This document shows, piece after piece, positions 1 through 8,304 of a DNA stretch of 64,000 nt (position 1 is its first letter; every line of letters starts with the position of its first letter). The DNA is taken from positions 62,001-126,000 of the forward strand of contig NZ_JADNQZ010000059.1 of the NCBI RefSeq assembly GCF_015709515.1. Reading direction: 5' to 3'. The notes beneath the pieces are model-generated. The model was not told the origin of the DNA. It searched no databases and was given only the letters and a program-made list of their open reading frames with translations. The translations under genes and the position numbers were made by a program. Source of the stretch: Methylocystis sp. H62. GTDB taxonomy: Bacteria > Pseudomonadota > Alphaproteobacteria > Rhizobiales > Beijerinckiaceae.

Positions 1-546
1 CCCGAGAACGCCAAACGCCATCAACAGCGCAAAACCGCCGAAGCTCGCCATCAACAGATAGACGAAGCCCGCGCGCCTGTTCTCCTCCTCATGATGGTGC
101 GTCAGCACGAGCGCCCATGACGTGAGCGACATGAACTCCCAAGCGACGAGAAAGGTGAAGGCGTCGTCGGCCAGCACGACGAGGTTCATGCCAGCGAGAA
201 AAGCTGGATAGAACGGCAGCACGCGCATCGGCTCTTTCTCATGCGCGCCATAGCCGATCGCGTAGGCGCTCGCCGCCGCGCCGCCCAGATTGACGACGGC
301 GAGAAAAAAAGCGGTCAGGACGTCGATGCGAAAATGCATGCCGATCCACGGCAGTCCGAGCGGCAAAGCCGTCGAAATGACATGAGCGCCCCTTGGCATG
401 ACCGCTGCGAGGAAAATGACGCCGCAGAGGCCGATGCAAAGGCGGTAGACGTTGCGGCTGACGTCATGGTTCCGCCTGTCCAGGATGGCGTAGACGCTGA
501 CGGCGAGCAGGGCGCTGACAGAGGTCAGCGCCAGGTAGAGCGGCAT
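1..546 (-). CDS. hyfB: HyfB/NuoL-like proton-conducting membrane subunit (partial)
   Basis: The 182 codons seen are the N-terminal part; the gene runs off the window start. Translation gives successive hydrophobic helices and the segment WEFMSLTSWALVL followed by THHHEEENRRAG, which is characteristic of hydrogenase-4 component B and related NuoL/MrpA-type proton-translocating subunits. Such proteins form the proton channel of membrane-bound oxidoreductase or ion-pumping complexes. The start at 546 is the first ATG after the SulP stop, 60 bases away on the same strand, so the two are probably co-transcribed. Whether hydrogenase catalytic subunits follow cannot be seen. A stand-alone energy-coupling subunit, as in DabB-type inorganic-carbon pumps, is an alternative. 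Confidence 0.82.
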   Translation of the reverse strand, partial: MPLYLALTSVSALLAVSVYAILDRRNHDVSRNVYRLCIGLCGVIFLAAVMPRGAHVISTALPLGLPWIGMHFRIDVLTAFFLAVVNLGGAAASAYAIGYGAHEKEPMRVLPFYPAFLAGMNLVVLADDAFTFLVAWEFMSLTSWALVLTHHHEEENRRAGFVYLLMASFGGFALLMAFGVLG

Positions 547-606
547 ACGTATCACCTTCGATTCGACGCGGCGGTCGTCGGTCGCGCCCTGCGTGAACTT
601 TACGGA

Positions 607-2400
607 CTAGACGCTGCGCTTGCGCGGGGCGAGGGGGTGCTTTGACGTCGCGACGTGTTGATCCAGTCCGCGAACCTCTGCGTGGCCGCCATTTGCTTCA
701 TAGTCCTCGCAGAAGTGATGAAGGTTCTCCATCACCGTATGATCGACGCACCAGGACTCTGAGAGATCAAAGATCACCGCTTTGCCCTTTGGGAGCTTCG
801 CGAGATCGCCCTTGAGCGCGAGGTAATTGGCGAAAAAGGCCGCGCCGCCGATCTTGACCTCGTAGACGCCGGGCTCGCTCTCCACGATGTCGCGACGCAG
901 CTTGAAGACCTGTCCCCAATTGACGCTGCGCCAGAAGTGGAACAGGAACTCGGCGGCGATGCCGATGGCGACGCCGATCAAGAGATCGGTCGCCAGCACG
1001 CCGATGATGGTGATCACGAAAACGGTGAGCTGGTCCCAGCCGATCGCCAGCGTCTTCTTGAACTCGAGCGGCGACGCAAGTCGGTAGCCGGTGAACACCA
1101 GCAGCGCGGCAAGGGCGGCAAGCGGGATCTCGTGAATGACCCTCGGAAAGAGTGCGACGAAGATCAGCAGGAACAATCCATGGAAGAAATTCGCCCATCC
1201 TGTGCGCGCGCCATTATTCACATTGGCGGAGCTGCGGACGATTTCTGCGATCATCGGCAGACCGCCAATCAGGCCGCAGATGATGTTGCCGAAGCCGACC
1301 GCCGCGAGGTCGCGGTTGAGATCTGAGGTGCGCTTATAAGGGTCGAGCTTGTCGACCGCCGCCGAGCTGAGCAGGCTCTCCAGGCTGCCGACGAGACAGA
1401 TGGCGAAGACCTGCTGCCAGAACATGCTGGAGCCGATCAGCGAGAAGTTCGGGAAGGCGAAGCCGGACAGGAAGTTCTGCGGAATCGAGACGAGGAATTT
1501 CGGACCGATCGTGAATTCGTGATGCGGCAGGAACGGCGTGTCCGGCAGGAAGAGATAGATATGTTCATCGTCGAGATCGTAATATTGCGCGAGCGCCATG
1601 CCGATGATGACGACGACGAGCGGCGCCGGGATCATTTTCAGTCGGCGACTCTTCACCAGCGACCAGGCGATCAGGATCAAAAGCCCAATGCCGCCGATTA
1701 TGGCGACTTCCGGATTCATGTCGCGAATGCTTGCGGGGATCGCCGCAATCGTCTCAAACAGAGTCTGCGCATCCGGCTTCACGCCGAGCATGACGTGAAT
1801 CTGCTTGGCCATAATGATGATGCCGATCGCCGCCAACATGCCGTGCACGGCTGAGGACGGAAAAAAGGCGCTCATCTTGCCGGCTTTCATGACGCCCATC
1901 AGCATCTGAATGACGCTGGCGCATACAATCGCGGCTAAGGTGTAGTGGTAGCCAGCTTTGGCGTCGCCGTCGCCGAGCGCCTGCACCGAGTCCAGAATGA
2001 CCACGATGAGGCCCGCCGCCGGACCGGTGATGGTGACGAAGGAGCCATTGATTCGTGACACCAGCAGGCCGCCGACGACGGCGGTGATGATGCCCGCCTG
2101 CGGCGGAAAGCCGGAGGCCATCGAAATGCCGAGGCAGAGCGGCAGCGCGATAAGAAAAACCAGAAAGCCGGACAGAATGTCGGCGCGCCAATTTTCGGCC
2201 AATCCGGCGAGGCCGGTTTTCGGCGTGAACCGGGTGGGACTCGTCCCTGCGAAATTTGAGCGATTCTCATCCATGGCGGGTCCGCATAGGTCCTTGCCCA
2301 GCCATTCGTCTTGCGCCGATGACCCGGCGCGCCGAGAGGCGCTTGCCTCAACCACGTCCGCTTCCAGGTCGCGGGTGACAGCATGAGCCTTGCTTTTCAT
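607..2400 (-). CDS. SulP family inorganic anion transporter with STAS domain
   Basis: 597 aa. Residues about 65-490 carry some ten to twelve hydrophobic helices typical of the SulP (SLC26) family, including the conserved GFPPQAGI and TGPAAGLIVVI segments. Residues about 500-570 form a C-terminal STAS domain (KAVIFDLSESWCVDHTVM). Family members carry sulfate, bicarbonate or other anions across the inner membrane. The sequence does not fix the substrate; linkage to a HyfB-like proton channel and a divergent two-component system makes bicarbonate or pH-linked transport worth considering. The start at 2400 has an AAGGA about six bases upstream; an internal ATG at 2274 lacks a good ribosome site. 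The first 60 residues are hydrophilic and poorly conserved. Confidence 0.93.
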   Translation of the reverse strand: MKSKAHAVTRDLEADVVEASASRRAGSSAQDEWLGKDLCGPAMDENRSNFAGTSPTRFTPKTGLAGLAENWRADILSGFLVFLIALPLCLGISMASGFPPQAGIITAVVGGLLVSRINGSFVTITGPAAGLIVVILDSVQALGDGDAKAGYHYTLAAIVCASVIQMLMGVMKAGKMSAFFPSSAVHGMLAAIGIIIMAKQIHVMLGVKPDAQTLFETIAAIPASIRDMNPEVAIIGGIGLLILIAWSLVKSRRLKMIPAPLVVVIIGMALAQYYDLDDEHIYLFLPDTPFLPHHEFTIGPKFLVSIPQNFLSGFAFPNFSLIGSSMFWQQVFAICLVGSLESLLSSAAVDKLDPYKRTSDLNRDLAAVGFGNIICGLIGGLPMIAEIVRSSANVNNGARTGWANFFHGLFLLIFVALFPRVIHEIPLAALAALLVFTGYRLASPLEFKKTLAIGWDQLTVFVITIIGVLATDLLIGVAIGIAAEFLFHFWRSVNWGQVFKLRRDIVESEPGVYEVKIGGAAFFANYLALKGDLAKLPKGKAVIFDLSESWCVDHTVMENLHHFCEDYEANGGHAEVRGLDQHVATSKHPLAPRKRSV

Positions 2401-2592
2401 ATGGTGTCCTTGCCATCGCGCTCAGTCGAAACCTTGGCGCACCCCTTAGCGGTCGCAACATAGGACAGGCCAGTGGCCGTCGTGTTTCTCCAGTTTTTCA
2501 GACCACGGAGATTGTTTCTGATTCTTTTCTCAAATCGGACGAGATCGGACAGAGCTGCGGAATCGTCGCGGGGCGCAATCGTTTTTGTGATG

Positions 2593-2612
2593 GAAACACT
2601 GTAGAAACACTG
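2593..2612 (+). promoter_or_regulatory. Tandem 9-bp direct repeat, candidate response-regulator operator
   Basis: The 9-mer GAAACACTG occurs twice with an 11-base period (2593-2601 and 2604-2612), about 30 bases before the response-regulator start. OmpR-family regulators bind direct half-sites spaced by about one helical turn, so autoregulation, and perhaps control of the divergent SulP gene, is inferred. Other promoter elements in this 242-base divergent gap are not clear. Confidence 0.4.
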
Positions 2613-2642
2613 CATTATTAGTTTCCGCTCCTCCCAACGAAA

Positions 2643-3383
2643 GTGATCGCGCGACCAGTGGCATCTCCCATTTCAATTCTGATCGTCGAGGATGACGCCG
2701 AAATCGGCGAGTTCATTTCGCTTTATCTCGCGGGTCACGACCTTCAGACGAAGGTCGCCGCAAACGCCCAGGAAATGGACGCGGCGTTCAGCGCCGGCGT
2801 CTACGACCTGTTGATCCTGGATCTTAATCTTCCGGGCGAAGACGGATTCTCCATTTGCCGGCGTATGCGCGCCGAGAGACGCATTCCAATAATCATACTG
2901 ACGGCGCAGTCGGAGGACATCGACAAGATATTGGGGCTGGAGCTCGGGGCCGACGACTACATCGTCAAGCCCTTCAATTCGCGCGAGCTGCTGGCGCGTA
3001 TCCGCGCCGTTTTGAGGCGAACCGAAACCCCGAACGCGAACGTCGTCGACGGGCGCGCTGTACGGCAAGCGTATCTTTTCTCGGGCTGGCGCGTCGACGT
3101 GCTCGCTCGAGAGGTCGTCGCGCCGTGCGGCATAAAGGTGGCCATGACCGGCGCCGAATTCGATCTGTTGCATGCCTTGTGCGAAAATCCCAACCGGGTG
3201 TTGACGCGCGAGCAACTGATCAACATGACGCATGGCCCAACGACCGGTCCCTTTGAGCGGAGCATTGACGTGCTGATCAGCCGGCTTCGACAGAAGATCG
3301 AAACGGATCCCAAAAAGCCCGCGTTCATCCAGACGGTGCGGTCCGAAGGCTATATCTTTTCCACGCAGGTCACACGCGCATGA
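2643..3383 (+). CDS. OmpR-family response regulator
   Basis: 246 aa. The receiver domain (about 11-127) has the acidic pair D17-D18, the phospho-acceptor D60 in LLILDLNLPGEDG, T87 and K109 (DDYIVKPF). A winged-helix DNA-binding domain of the OmpR type covers about 140-242 (TGAEFDLLHAL, then RSIDVLISRLRQKIE). It should act as a DNA-binding transcription factor driven by the histidine kinase encoded next, whose ATG overlaps this stop codon (ATGA). The start is GTG at 2643; a second GTG at 2658 is possible, and neither has a strong ribosome site. The target genes are unknown; the divergent SulP transporter is the obvious candidate. Confidence 0.93.
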   Translation: MIARPVASPISILIVEDDAEIGEFISLYLAGHDLQTKVAANAQEMDAAFSAGVYDLLILDLNLPGEDGFSICRRMRAERRIPIIILTAQSEDIDKILGLELGADDYIVKPFNSRELLARIRAVLRRTETPNANVVDGRAVRQAYLFSGWRVDVLAREVVAPCGIKVAMTGAEFDLLHALCENPNRVLTREQLINMTHGPTTGPFERSIDVLISRLRQKIETDPKKPAFIQTVRSEGYIFSTQVTRA

Positions 3384-4819
3384 ACTCAACTCGCGTTCCC
3401 TGGCGGTTCCGGCTCAACAAACTGGCCGTGCAGATTACGCTGCTCATTTTCGTGTCGATCGTGGCGTTCCAAACCATCGTCATCGGCATGTTCCATGTGT
3501 TCGGCAGGCGGCACATCGTCGACCAAGGAGATTTCATCGCGAGCATAATCCTCGCTCTGGACGTCGCGCCGCTCTCGGAGAGAGCCAATGTCATTTCAGC
3601 GCTCTCTCACGCCGTTCCCTACGCCAGTATCGAGATTCAGGAGGCGCGTCCTCCGGCGGCGAATTCTTCGACGGGCGGCGGCGATCTCGCCTTTGACAAT
3701 GAAATTCGCCACATCGACTCGCTGTTGTGGAACGGTGCAGACGTGTTCAAGGTCGACAATTCAACGCCTGAAGATTACGGCGTCCTCGCTGTCGAATTGC
3801 ATAGAGGCGGCTACGCGACGGTCTCAATCGCCGAGCATCAAAAATCTCCCGGTTCGATATGGCGATGGCTTTGGCAGCATGCCGATGACGAACCGTTTAT
3901 CCTGACTCAGGGCGCGCGAACGGCGCTGTCCTTTATCATATTCACGGCGATCTTCGTGTTCTGGGCGCTGAACGCGATCATGGCGCCGCTGCGACGACTG
4001 GCAAAATATGCTGAGCAGATTCCAAACGATGTCGATACGAAGTCGCCGCTTCCCGAACGAGGTCCTCACGAGGTGCGCGAATTGACCCGCTCGCTCAATC
4101 GTATGCAGGCGCGCATCAGCAAGATGATCGCCGCGCGCGCCCATGTGCTTGCGGCGGTGAGTCATGACTTGCGAACAATTATCACGCGCCTGAAGCTAAA
4201 AACGGAGTTCGTGCCAGATCAAAGCCTTCAGCAGCGGATGATGCGCGACGTCGATCTCATGGACGCAATGCTGTTCAAGAATCTGCAGTATTTGCGCGCT
4301 GAAGGAGACGACAAGTCCGACTGTTCCCTGGTCGATCTCGACAGCGTTCTGCAAACGGTCGCCGACGAGTTCTGCGACCTCGGGCATCATGTGACCTACC
4401 ACGGCGGCGGACGCCAAATGATTTTCGGATCGCTCCCCGACATGCAGCGCATTTTTACCAATCTCGTCGAGAACGCGACGCATCACGCGAAGAAAGTGGA
4501 CGTGCTTCTGACCGATCGGCCGGAAGGACTGATACAGGTCGACGTCATCGACGACGGGCCAGGAATGTCAGCGGAAAGCAAGCAGACCGCATTCGAGCCT
4601 TTCGTTCGCGGTCAGCCCGGACGAACCCTTGACGAGCACAGCGGATTTGGATTGGGGCTATCGATCGTGCGCTCGCTCGTCGAGAACCACGGCGGATCCG
4701 TGTCGCTGCTCGACCGCGAACCCCACGGACTGATCGCGCGCGTGTTCCTGCCGCGCGCATCGGAGGGGGACGAGAGGCTGGCTCCCAGCGATTCAAAAGC
4801 AGCGCAGGCGTTGCACTGA
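3380..4819 (+). CDS. EnvZ-type sensor histidine kinase
   Basis: 479 aa inner-membrane sensor. One transmembrane helix lies at about 16-40, a periplasmic region at 41-178, a second helix at about 180-203, then a HAMP linker (MAPLRRLAKYAEQIP). The phospho-acceptor is H262 in SHDLRTIITRL, followed by the ATPase motifs ENATHHAKK (N box), DDGPGM and GFGLGLSIV. The usual proline of the H-box (SHDLRTP) is replaced by isoleucine. Translational coupling with the preceding regulator (ATGA overlap) marks them as a cognate pair. The periplasmic sensor domain of about 135 residues matches no family I recognise, so the stimulus is unknown. It converges on the Lrp-type gene with a 6-base gap. Confidence 0.93.
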   Translation: MNSTRVPWRFRLNKLAVQITLLIFVSIVAFQTIVIGMFHVFGRRHIVDQGDFIASIILALDVAPLSERANVISALSHAVPYASIEIQEARPPAANSSTGGGDLAFDNEIRHIDSLLWNGADVFKVDNSTPEDYGVLAVELHRGGYATVSIAEHQKSPGSIWRWLWQHADDEPFILTQGARTALSFIIFTAIFVFWALNAIMAPLRRLAKYAEQIPNDVDTKSPLPERGPHEVRELTRSLNRMQARISKMIAARAHVLAAVSHDLRTIITRLKLKTEFVPDQSLQQRMMRDVDLMDAMLFKNLQYLRAEGDDKSDCSLVDLDSVLQTVADEFCDLGHHVTYHGGGRQMIFGSLPDMQRIFTNLVENATHHAKKVDVLLTDRPEGLIQVDVIDDGPGMSAESKQTAFEPFVRGQPGRTLDEHSGFGLGLSIVRSLVENHGGSVSLLDREPHGLIARVFLPRASEGDERLAPSDSKAAQALH

Positions 4820-4825
4820 GAAGGC

Positions 4826-5242
4826 TCAGGCGGGAGCGAGCAGTAGACTCGTCTCGCTTCGAGCGATCCCTTCGATCATCCTCACGCCCGACAGCACCCG
4901 ATCGAATTCCTCGAGATTGGCGCATTCGATTTCCGCGATGAGGTCGAAAGGCCCGTTGGTGCTGTAAAGCGTGTGGATCTGCGGAAGCCCGCGTAGCGCC
5001 TGAGCGACGCGGCGGGAATTCTTGCCGGAGACTTCGACCATCATGATCGCCCGGATGCGATCGGGTGCGGAAGGATTTTTCAGCCGAACCGTAAAGCCCA
5101 GGATCACGTCGGACGCGATGAGCTTGTCGAGTCGGTTCTGGACCGTTCCGCGCGAGACGCCGAGCGCCTTGGCGAGCTGGGATAAAGAAGCCCGCGCGTC
5201 CGTCCGCAGCAGCGCGATGAGTCGGTGGTCGAGGTCGTCCAT
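4826..5242 (-). CDS. Lrp/AsnC family transcriptional regulator
   Basis: 138 aa from the chosen ATG (MDDLDHRLIALL), the usual length and start of the family; an upstream in-frame ATG at 5269 would add nine residues. The N-terminal helix-turn-helix (SLSQLAKALGVSRGTVQNRLDKL) is followed by a RAM ligand-binding domain (about 60-138). It lies divergent to the ornithine cyclodeaminase gene with about 130 bases between the starts, the classical arrangement for a local Lrp-type regulator of amino-acid catabolism. Control by arginine or ornithine is inferred from this position only. Confidence 0.92.
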   Translation of the reverse strand: MDDLDHRLIALLRTDARASLSQLAKALGVSRGTVQNRLDKLIASDVILGFTVRLKNPSAPDRIRAIMMVEVSGKNSRRVAQALRGLPQIHTLYSTNGPFDLIAEIECANLEEFDRVLSGVRMIEGIARSETSLLLAPA

Positions 5243-5375
5243 GGCCCACGCCTCTGTGGAAACGGTCAATATCTATGGCCGAAATGACAAAACTCCAGCT
5301 TTTTTGACAATTTATGGTGATTTTGATTAGCAGCGCCGCGTTCTAGTCTCCCGACATGGGTCGATGGGAGAAGGC

Positions 5376-6443
5376 ATGGTGACGTTTCTCAGCGCGCGAG
5401 ATATCGCCCGCATTGTTGGAGAAGTGGGCGCGCGACGCTTTTGGTTGCGGCTCGTCGACTATCTGCGTCGGGACTTTATCCGCTGGGACGCGTTCGAGAA
5501 GTCGCCGCGTTACGCGAGCCATTCGCCGCGCGGCGTCATTGAATTGATGCCGACGAGCGACGGCGAAGCTTTCGCCTTTAAATTCGTCAACGGTCATCCC
5601 GGCAACACGCACTTCAACCTGCAGACCGTCGTCGCCTTCGGCGCGCTCGCCGATGTCGAAACTGGCTATCCGACGCTCATCGCCGACATGACGCTCGCCA
5701 CCGCCTTCCGGACCGGCGCCACTTCGGCGCTGGCGGCGGCGCATCTCGCCCGGCCCGACAGCAAGACAATGGCGCTGATCGGCCTTGGCGCCCAATCGGA
5801 GTTTCAAGCATGCGCCTTTCACGCCGTTCTTGGCGTTGACCGGCTTCGCGTCTTCGATGTCGACCCTGACGCCGTCGAGAAGTTCGAGCGCAACATGGCC
5901 GACTTCGGTCTGACGATCATTCGGTGCATCGACGCGCGCAGCGCCGCATCCGGCGCAGACATCATCACGACGATCACGGCGGACAAGAAATGCGCCACGA
6001 TACTAACGGATGACATGGTTGGGCCTGGAACCCATATCAATGCGGTCGGCGGCGACTGTCCGGGCAAGACCGAGCTTGCGCGCGACCTGCTGCTGCGCGC
6101 CGAAATATTCGTCGAATATGCGCCGCAGACGCGCGGCGAGGGCGAAATTCAGCAACTCGGCCCGGAGCATCCGGTGACGGAACTGCGGGAAATTCTACGC
6201 GGTCATCAGCCAGGGCGCTCCTCCAAAGACGCGATCACCATCTTCGACAGCGTCGGTTTCGCCATCGAGGATTTTTCGGTGTTGCGCCTGTTGCGCGACC
6301 TTGCGCGGGAGACGGGCGTCGGCCGAACGATCGAGCTGATCGCTGAGCCCGCAGACCCGAAAGATCTGTTCTCACTGCTGCATCCGCTCGACGCGGAGCA
6401 GGAAGACGTCGCAACTCACGTAAGGACGGGACAGCCCGCATGA
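5376..6443 (+). CDS. ocd: Ornithine cyclodeaminase
   Basis: 355 aa. It should convert L-ornithine to L-proline and ammonia with bound NAD+. It keeps the family signature GVIELMPTSDG, the catalytic lysine in FKFVNGHPGN (K69 with this start), the Rossmann motif ALIGLGAQSEFQ, and the aspartate of AVGGDCPGKTEL (about D227). The ATG at 5376 is preferred over 5364 because GGAGAAGG lies six bases upstream and because the lysine then falls at the position known for Pseudomonas OCD. The stop overlaps the next gene by four bases (ATGA), so the two are translationally coupled. Regulation is probably by the divergent Lrp-type protein. Confidence 0.95.
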   Translation: MVTFLSARDIARIVGEVGARRFWLRLVDYLRRDFIRWDAFEKSPRYASHSPRGVIELMPTSDGEAFAFKFVNGHPGNTHFNLQTVVAFGALADVETGYPTLIADMTLATAFRTGATSALAAAHLARPDSKTMALIGLGAQSEFQACAFHAVLGVDRLRVFDVDPDAVEKFERNMADFGLTIIRCIDARSAASGADIITTITADKKCATILTDDMVGPGTHINAVGGDCPGKTELARDLLLRAEIFVEYAPQTRGEGEIQQLGPEHPVTELREILRGHQPGRSSKDAITIFDSVGFAIEDFSVLRLLRDLARETGVGRTIELIAEPADPKDLFSLLHPLDAEQEDVATHVRTGQPA

Positions 6444-7396
6444 TCGACGGACGTTCAACGCCAGAGAATTCGTTGATGCGCTTCGACGCTGAAGCCGCTG
6501 TGTTGAGCGATGCGCCGCGGAGCGACGCGCGCGAGGCCGCGCCGCCACGGCCTGCGCCTGCGCGTGGTGCGCTGCTGATGTGCGCGCCGGATCATTTCGG
6601 CATCGACTACATCATCAACCCGTGGATGGAAAACCAGATCGGGCAAGCAGCGCTGCCGCGCGCGCAGGCGCAATGGGAGAACTTGCGCGGCAAGCTGGCG
6701 GCGCATAGCGATATCGCTTTCGTCGCGCCGACGCCGGGCCTGCCGGACATGGTCTTCACCGCCAATGCGGGACTTGCGATCGGCGAGAAGGCTGTCGTGA
6801 GCCGATTCCACGCCAAGGAGCGGCGGCCCGAGGAGCGTCTGTTTTGCGAATGGTTCGAAGCGCAGGGTTATTCGATCGCGCCCTGGCCGGAGAATGTTCC
6901 GTTCGAGGGCGCCGGCGACGCGCTTCTCGATCACGCGCGGGCCATTGTCTGGTGCGGCTATGGCTGGCGCTCAAGCGAAGAAGCGCCCAAGCATCTTCAA
7001 AAGATCTTCGGTCGGCGCGCCGTCGCGCTGAGGCTCATAGACCCGCGCTTCTATCATCTCGACACCTGCTTCTGCCCCTTAAGCGGCGGCTGGCTGATGT
7101 ATTACCCGGCGGCCTTTGACATCGCGTCGCGGGAAGCGATCCGCGCCATCGCGCCAGCGGAGAAGCGGATCGAAGTCGGCGAGAAGGACGCGCTCGCTTT
7201 CGCCTGCAACGCTGTCGAAGTCGCCGGGCGCGTTTTCCTCAACGCCTGTTCCGACGATCTTCGCTCACGCCTGACCGACGCCGGCTTCACGCCCGTCGTG
7301 ACGCCGCTCTCGGAATTCATGAAAGCGGGCGGCGCCGCGAAATGTCTGACGCTGCAGTTGCCGGGCGCCGCGTCCGCGATCATGCCGCGGGGATAA
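6440..7396 (+). CDS. Arginine dihydrolase/DDAH-like amidinohydrolase
   Basis: 318 aa of the guanidino-group-modifying superfamily (pentein fold). Visible features are the motif INPWME, an acidic residue in LPDMVFTAN (D103, with N109), E156, the catalytic histidine H206 (FYHLDTCFCP) and the nucleophile C302 (GGAAKCLTL). Relatives hydrolyse dimethylarginine, or, as ArgZ/AgrE enzymes, convert arginine to ornithine, ammonia and CO2. Coupling to ornithine cyclodeaminase makes the arginine-to-ornithine reaction more likely here. About 40 N-terminal residues are variable, proline/alanine-rich and outside the fold. The 3' end overlaps the convergent peroxiredoxin gene by 17 bases. Confidence 0.88.
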   Translation: MIDGRSTPENSLMRFDAEAAVLSDAPRSDAREAAPPRPAPARGALLMCAPDHFGIDYIINPWMENQIGQAALPRAQAQWENLRGKLAAHSDIAFVAPTPGLPDMVFTANAGLAIGEKAVVSRFHAKERRPEERLFCEWFEAQGYSIAPWPENVPFEGAGDALLDHARAIVWCGYGWRSSEEAPKHLQKIFGRRAVALRLIDPRFYHLDTCFCPLSGGWLMYYPAAFDIASREAIRAIAPAEKRIEVGEKDALAFACNAVEVAGRVFLNACSDDLRSRLTDAGFTPVVTPLSEFMKAGGAAKCLTLQLPGAASAIMPRG

Positions 7397-7937
7397 GCGT
7401 TTCTCCGCCGACCGGCCGGCTACAGGGGCAAAGCGCGCCGGTCTGCAAGGCGTCGAGGACGCGCAGCGTGTCGTCCGGCGCGCGGCCGACGTCGAGATTC
7501 GTCGCATAGATATGTTGAATGACATTGCCAGGATCGACGACGAAGGTGGCGCGATAGGCGACGCCTGAAGGCGCGCGCACGCCGAGGCCATCGATCAGAT
7601 CGCCCTTCGAGTCGGCGAACTGCCAGATCGGCAAGCTCTTCAGGTCACGGTGGTCGCGCCGCCAAGCAAGCTTCACGAACTCATTATCGCTCGAGCCGCC
7701 GAGAACGACGGCGTCGCGCTCGGCGAAATCCTTCGACAAGCGCGCGAAAGCCGCGATTTCCGTCGGACAAACGAAGGTAAAGTCCTTCGGATAGAAGAAG
7801 ATGATTTTCCACATGCCTGGAAAGCTCGTCTCGCAGAGCGTTTCGAAGGCTGTCTCGCCGTTTTCTTCGATCTCGTTAAATCCCGGCTTTACGCCGGTCA
7901 CGACGAAAGGCGGTATGCTGTCCCCAATTCCCAACAT
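7380..7937 (-). CDS. ahpC: AhpC-type two-cysteine peroxiredoxin
   Basis: 185 aa. The peroxidatic cysteine is C57 in FTFVCPTEI, and cysteines C170/C172 in GALCPCSRPVGGETL supply the resolving thiol, as in the AhpC/TSA family that reduces hydrogen peroxide and organic hydroperoxides in the cytoplasm. It is the last gene of a three-gene minus-strand unit with an ABM-domain protein and a small unknown protein. No AhpD or AhpF gene is in view, so the reductant is unknown. No OxyR-type site was identified. Confidence 0.93.
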   Translation of the reverse strand: MLGIGDSIPPFVVTGVKPGFNEIEENGETAFETLCETSFPGMWKIIFFYPKDFTFVCPTEIAAFARLSKDFAERDAVVLGGSSDNEFVKLAWRRDHRDLKSLPIWQFADSKGDLIDGLGVRAPSGVAYRATFVVDPGNVIQHIYATNLDVGRAPDDTLRVLDALQTGALCPCSRPVGGETLIPAA

Positions 7938-7966
7938 GTCTTTCTCCTAGAAAACGCCATCGGCGC

Positions 7967-8272
7967 TTATTGCGGATTGCTTCTGGAGACCGTCGCGTCG
8001 AACTCCTCCAGCCTTGAGGCGCAGCGCGGTCCAGTGTCGCCGCTTGGCGGGCCATAGAGTTCGGCGCGTCGCCAATCGATGAAGCGCTCCTCCGTCTCCC
8101 ACATGGTCACCGAGAAATAGAGCACGTGCGGACCGCACTCCTTTCCCCTATGGAATTGAAAGCCGATGAGACCGGCAGCTTCCCGCAGGCGGACGCTTGT
8201 CTCTCGCCAAGCCGTTTCGAATGTTTCTTCGCAGCCCTTGACGACCTTGAACTGGTTCGAGGCCATGAACAT
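7967..8272 (-). CDS. Antibiotic-biosynthesis-monooxygenase (ABM) fold protein
   Basis: 101 aa from MFMASNQFKV. The sequence has the small ferredoxin-like alpha/beta layout of ABM/IsdG-type proteins: strand VMASNQFKVVKG-like start, then ETFETAWRE, FQFHRG, and a second strand YFSVTMWETEERFIDWR. Members include haem-degrading enzymes and quinol monooxygenases. The start at 8272 has AAGGAAC about six bases upstream; an earlier in-frame ATG at 8320 would overlap the upstream gene. It is 29 bases before the peroxiredoxin start. A haem-linked role is possible but unproven. Confidence 0.82.
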   Translation of the reverse strand: MFMASNQFKVVKGCEETFETAWRETSVRLREAAGLIGFQFHRGKECGPHVLYFSVTMWETEERFIDWRRAELYGPPSGDTGPRCASRLEEFDATVSRSNPQ

Positions 8273-8304
8273 CGCGCGTTCCTTCTTTCCTGTCGCCGAA
8301 TATT

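Noticed and set aside
2397-2615. 72-codon minus-strand frame upstream of SulP
   Set aside because: No ribosome site or homology pattern; it covers the divergent promoter region and the direct repeats.
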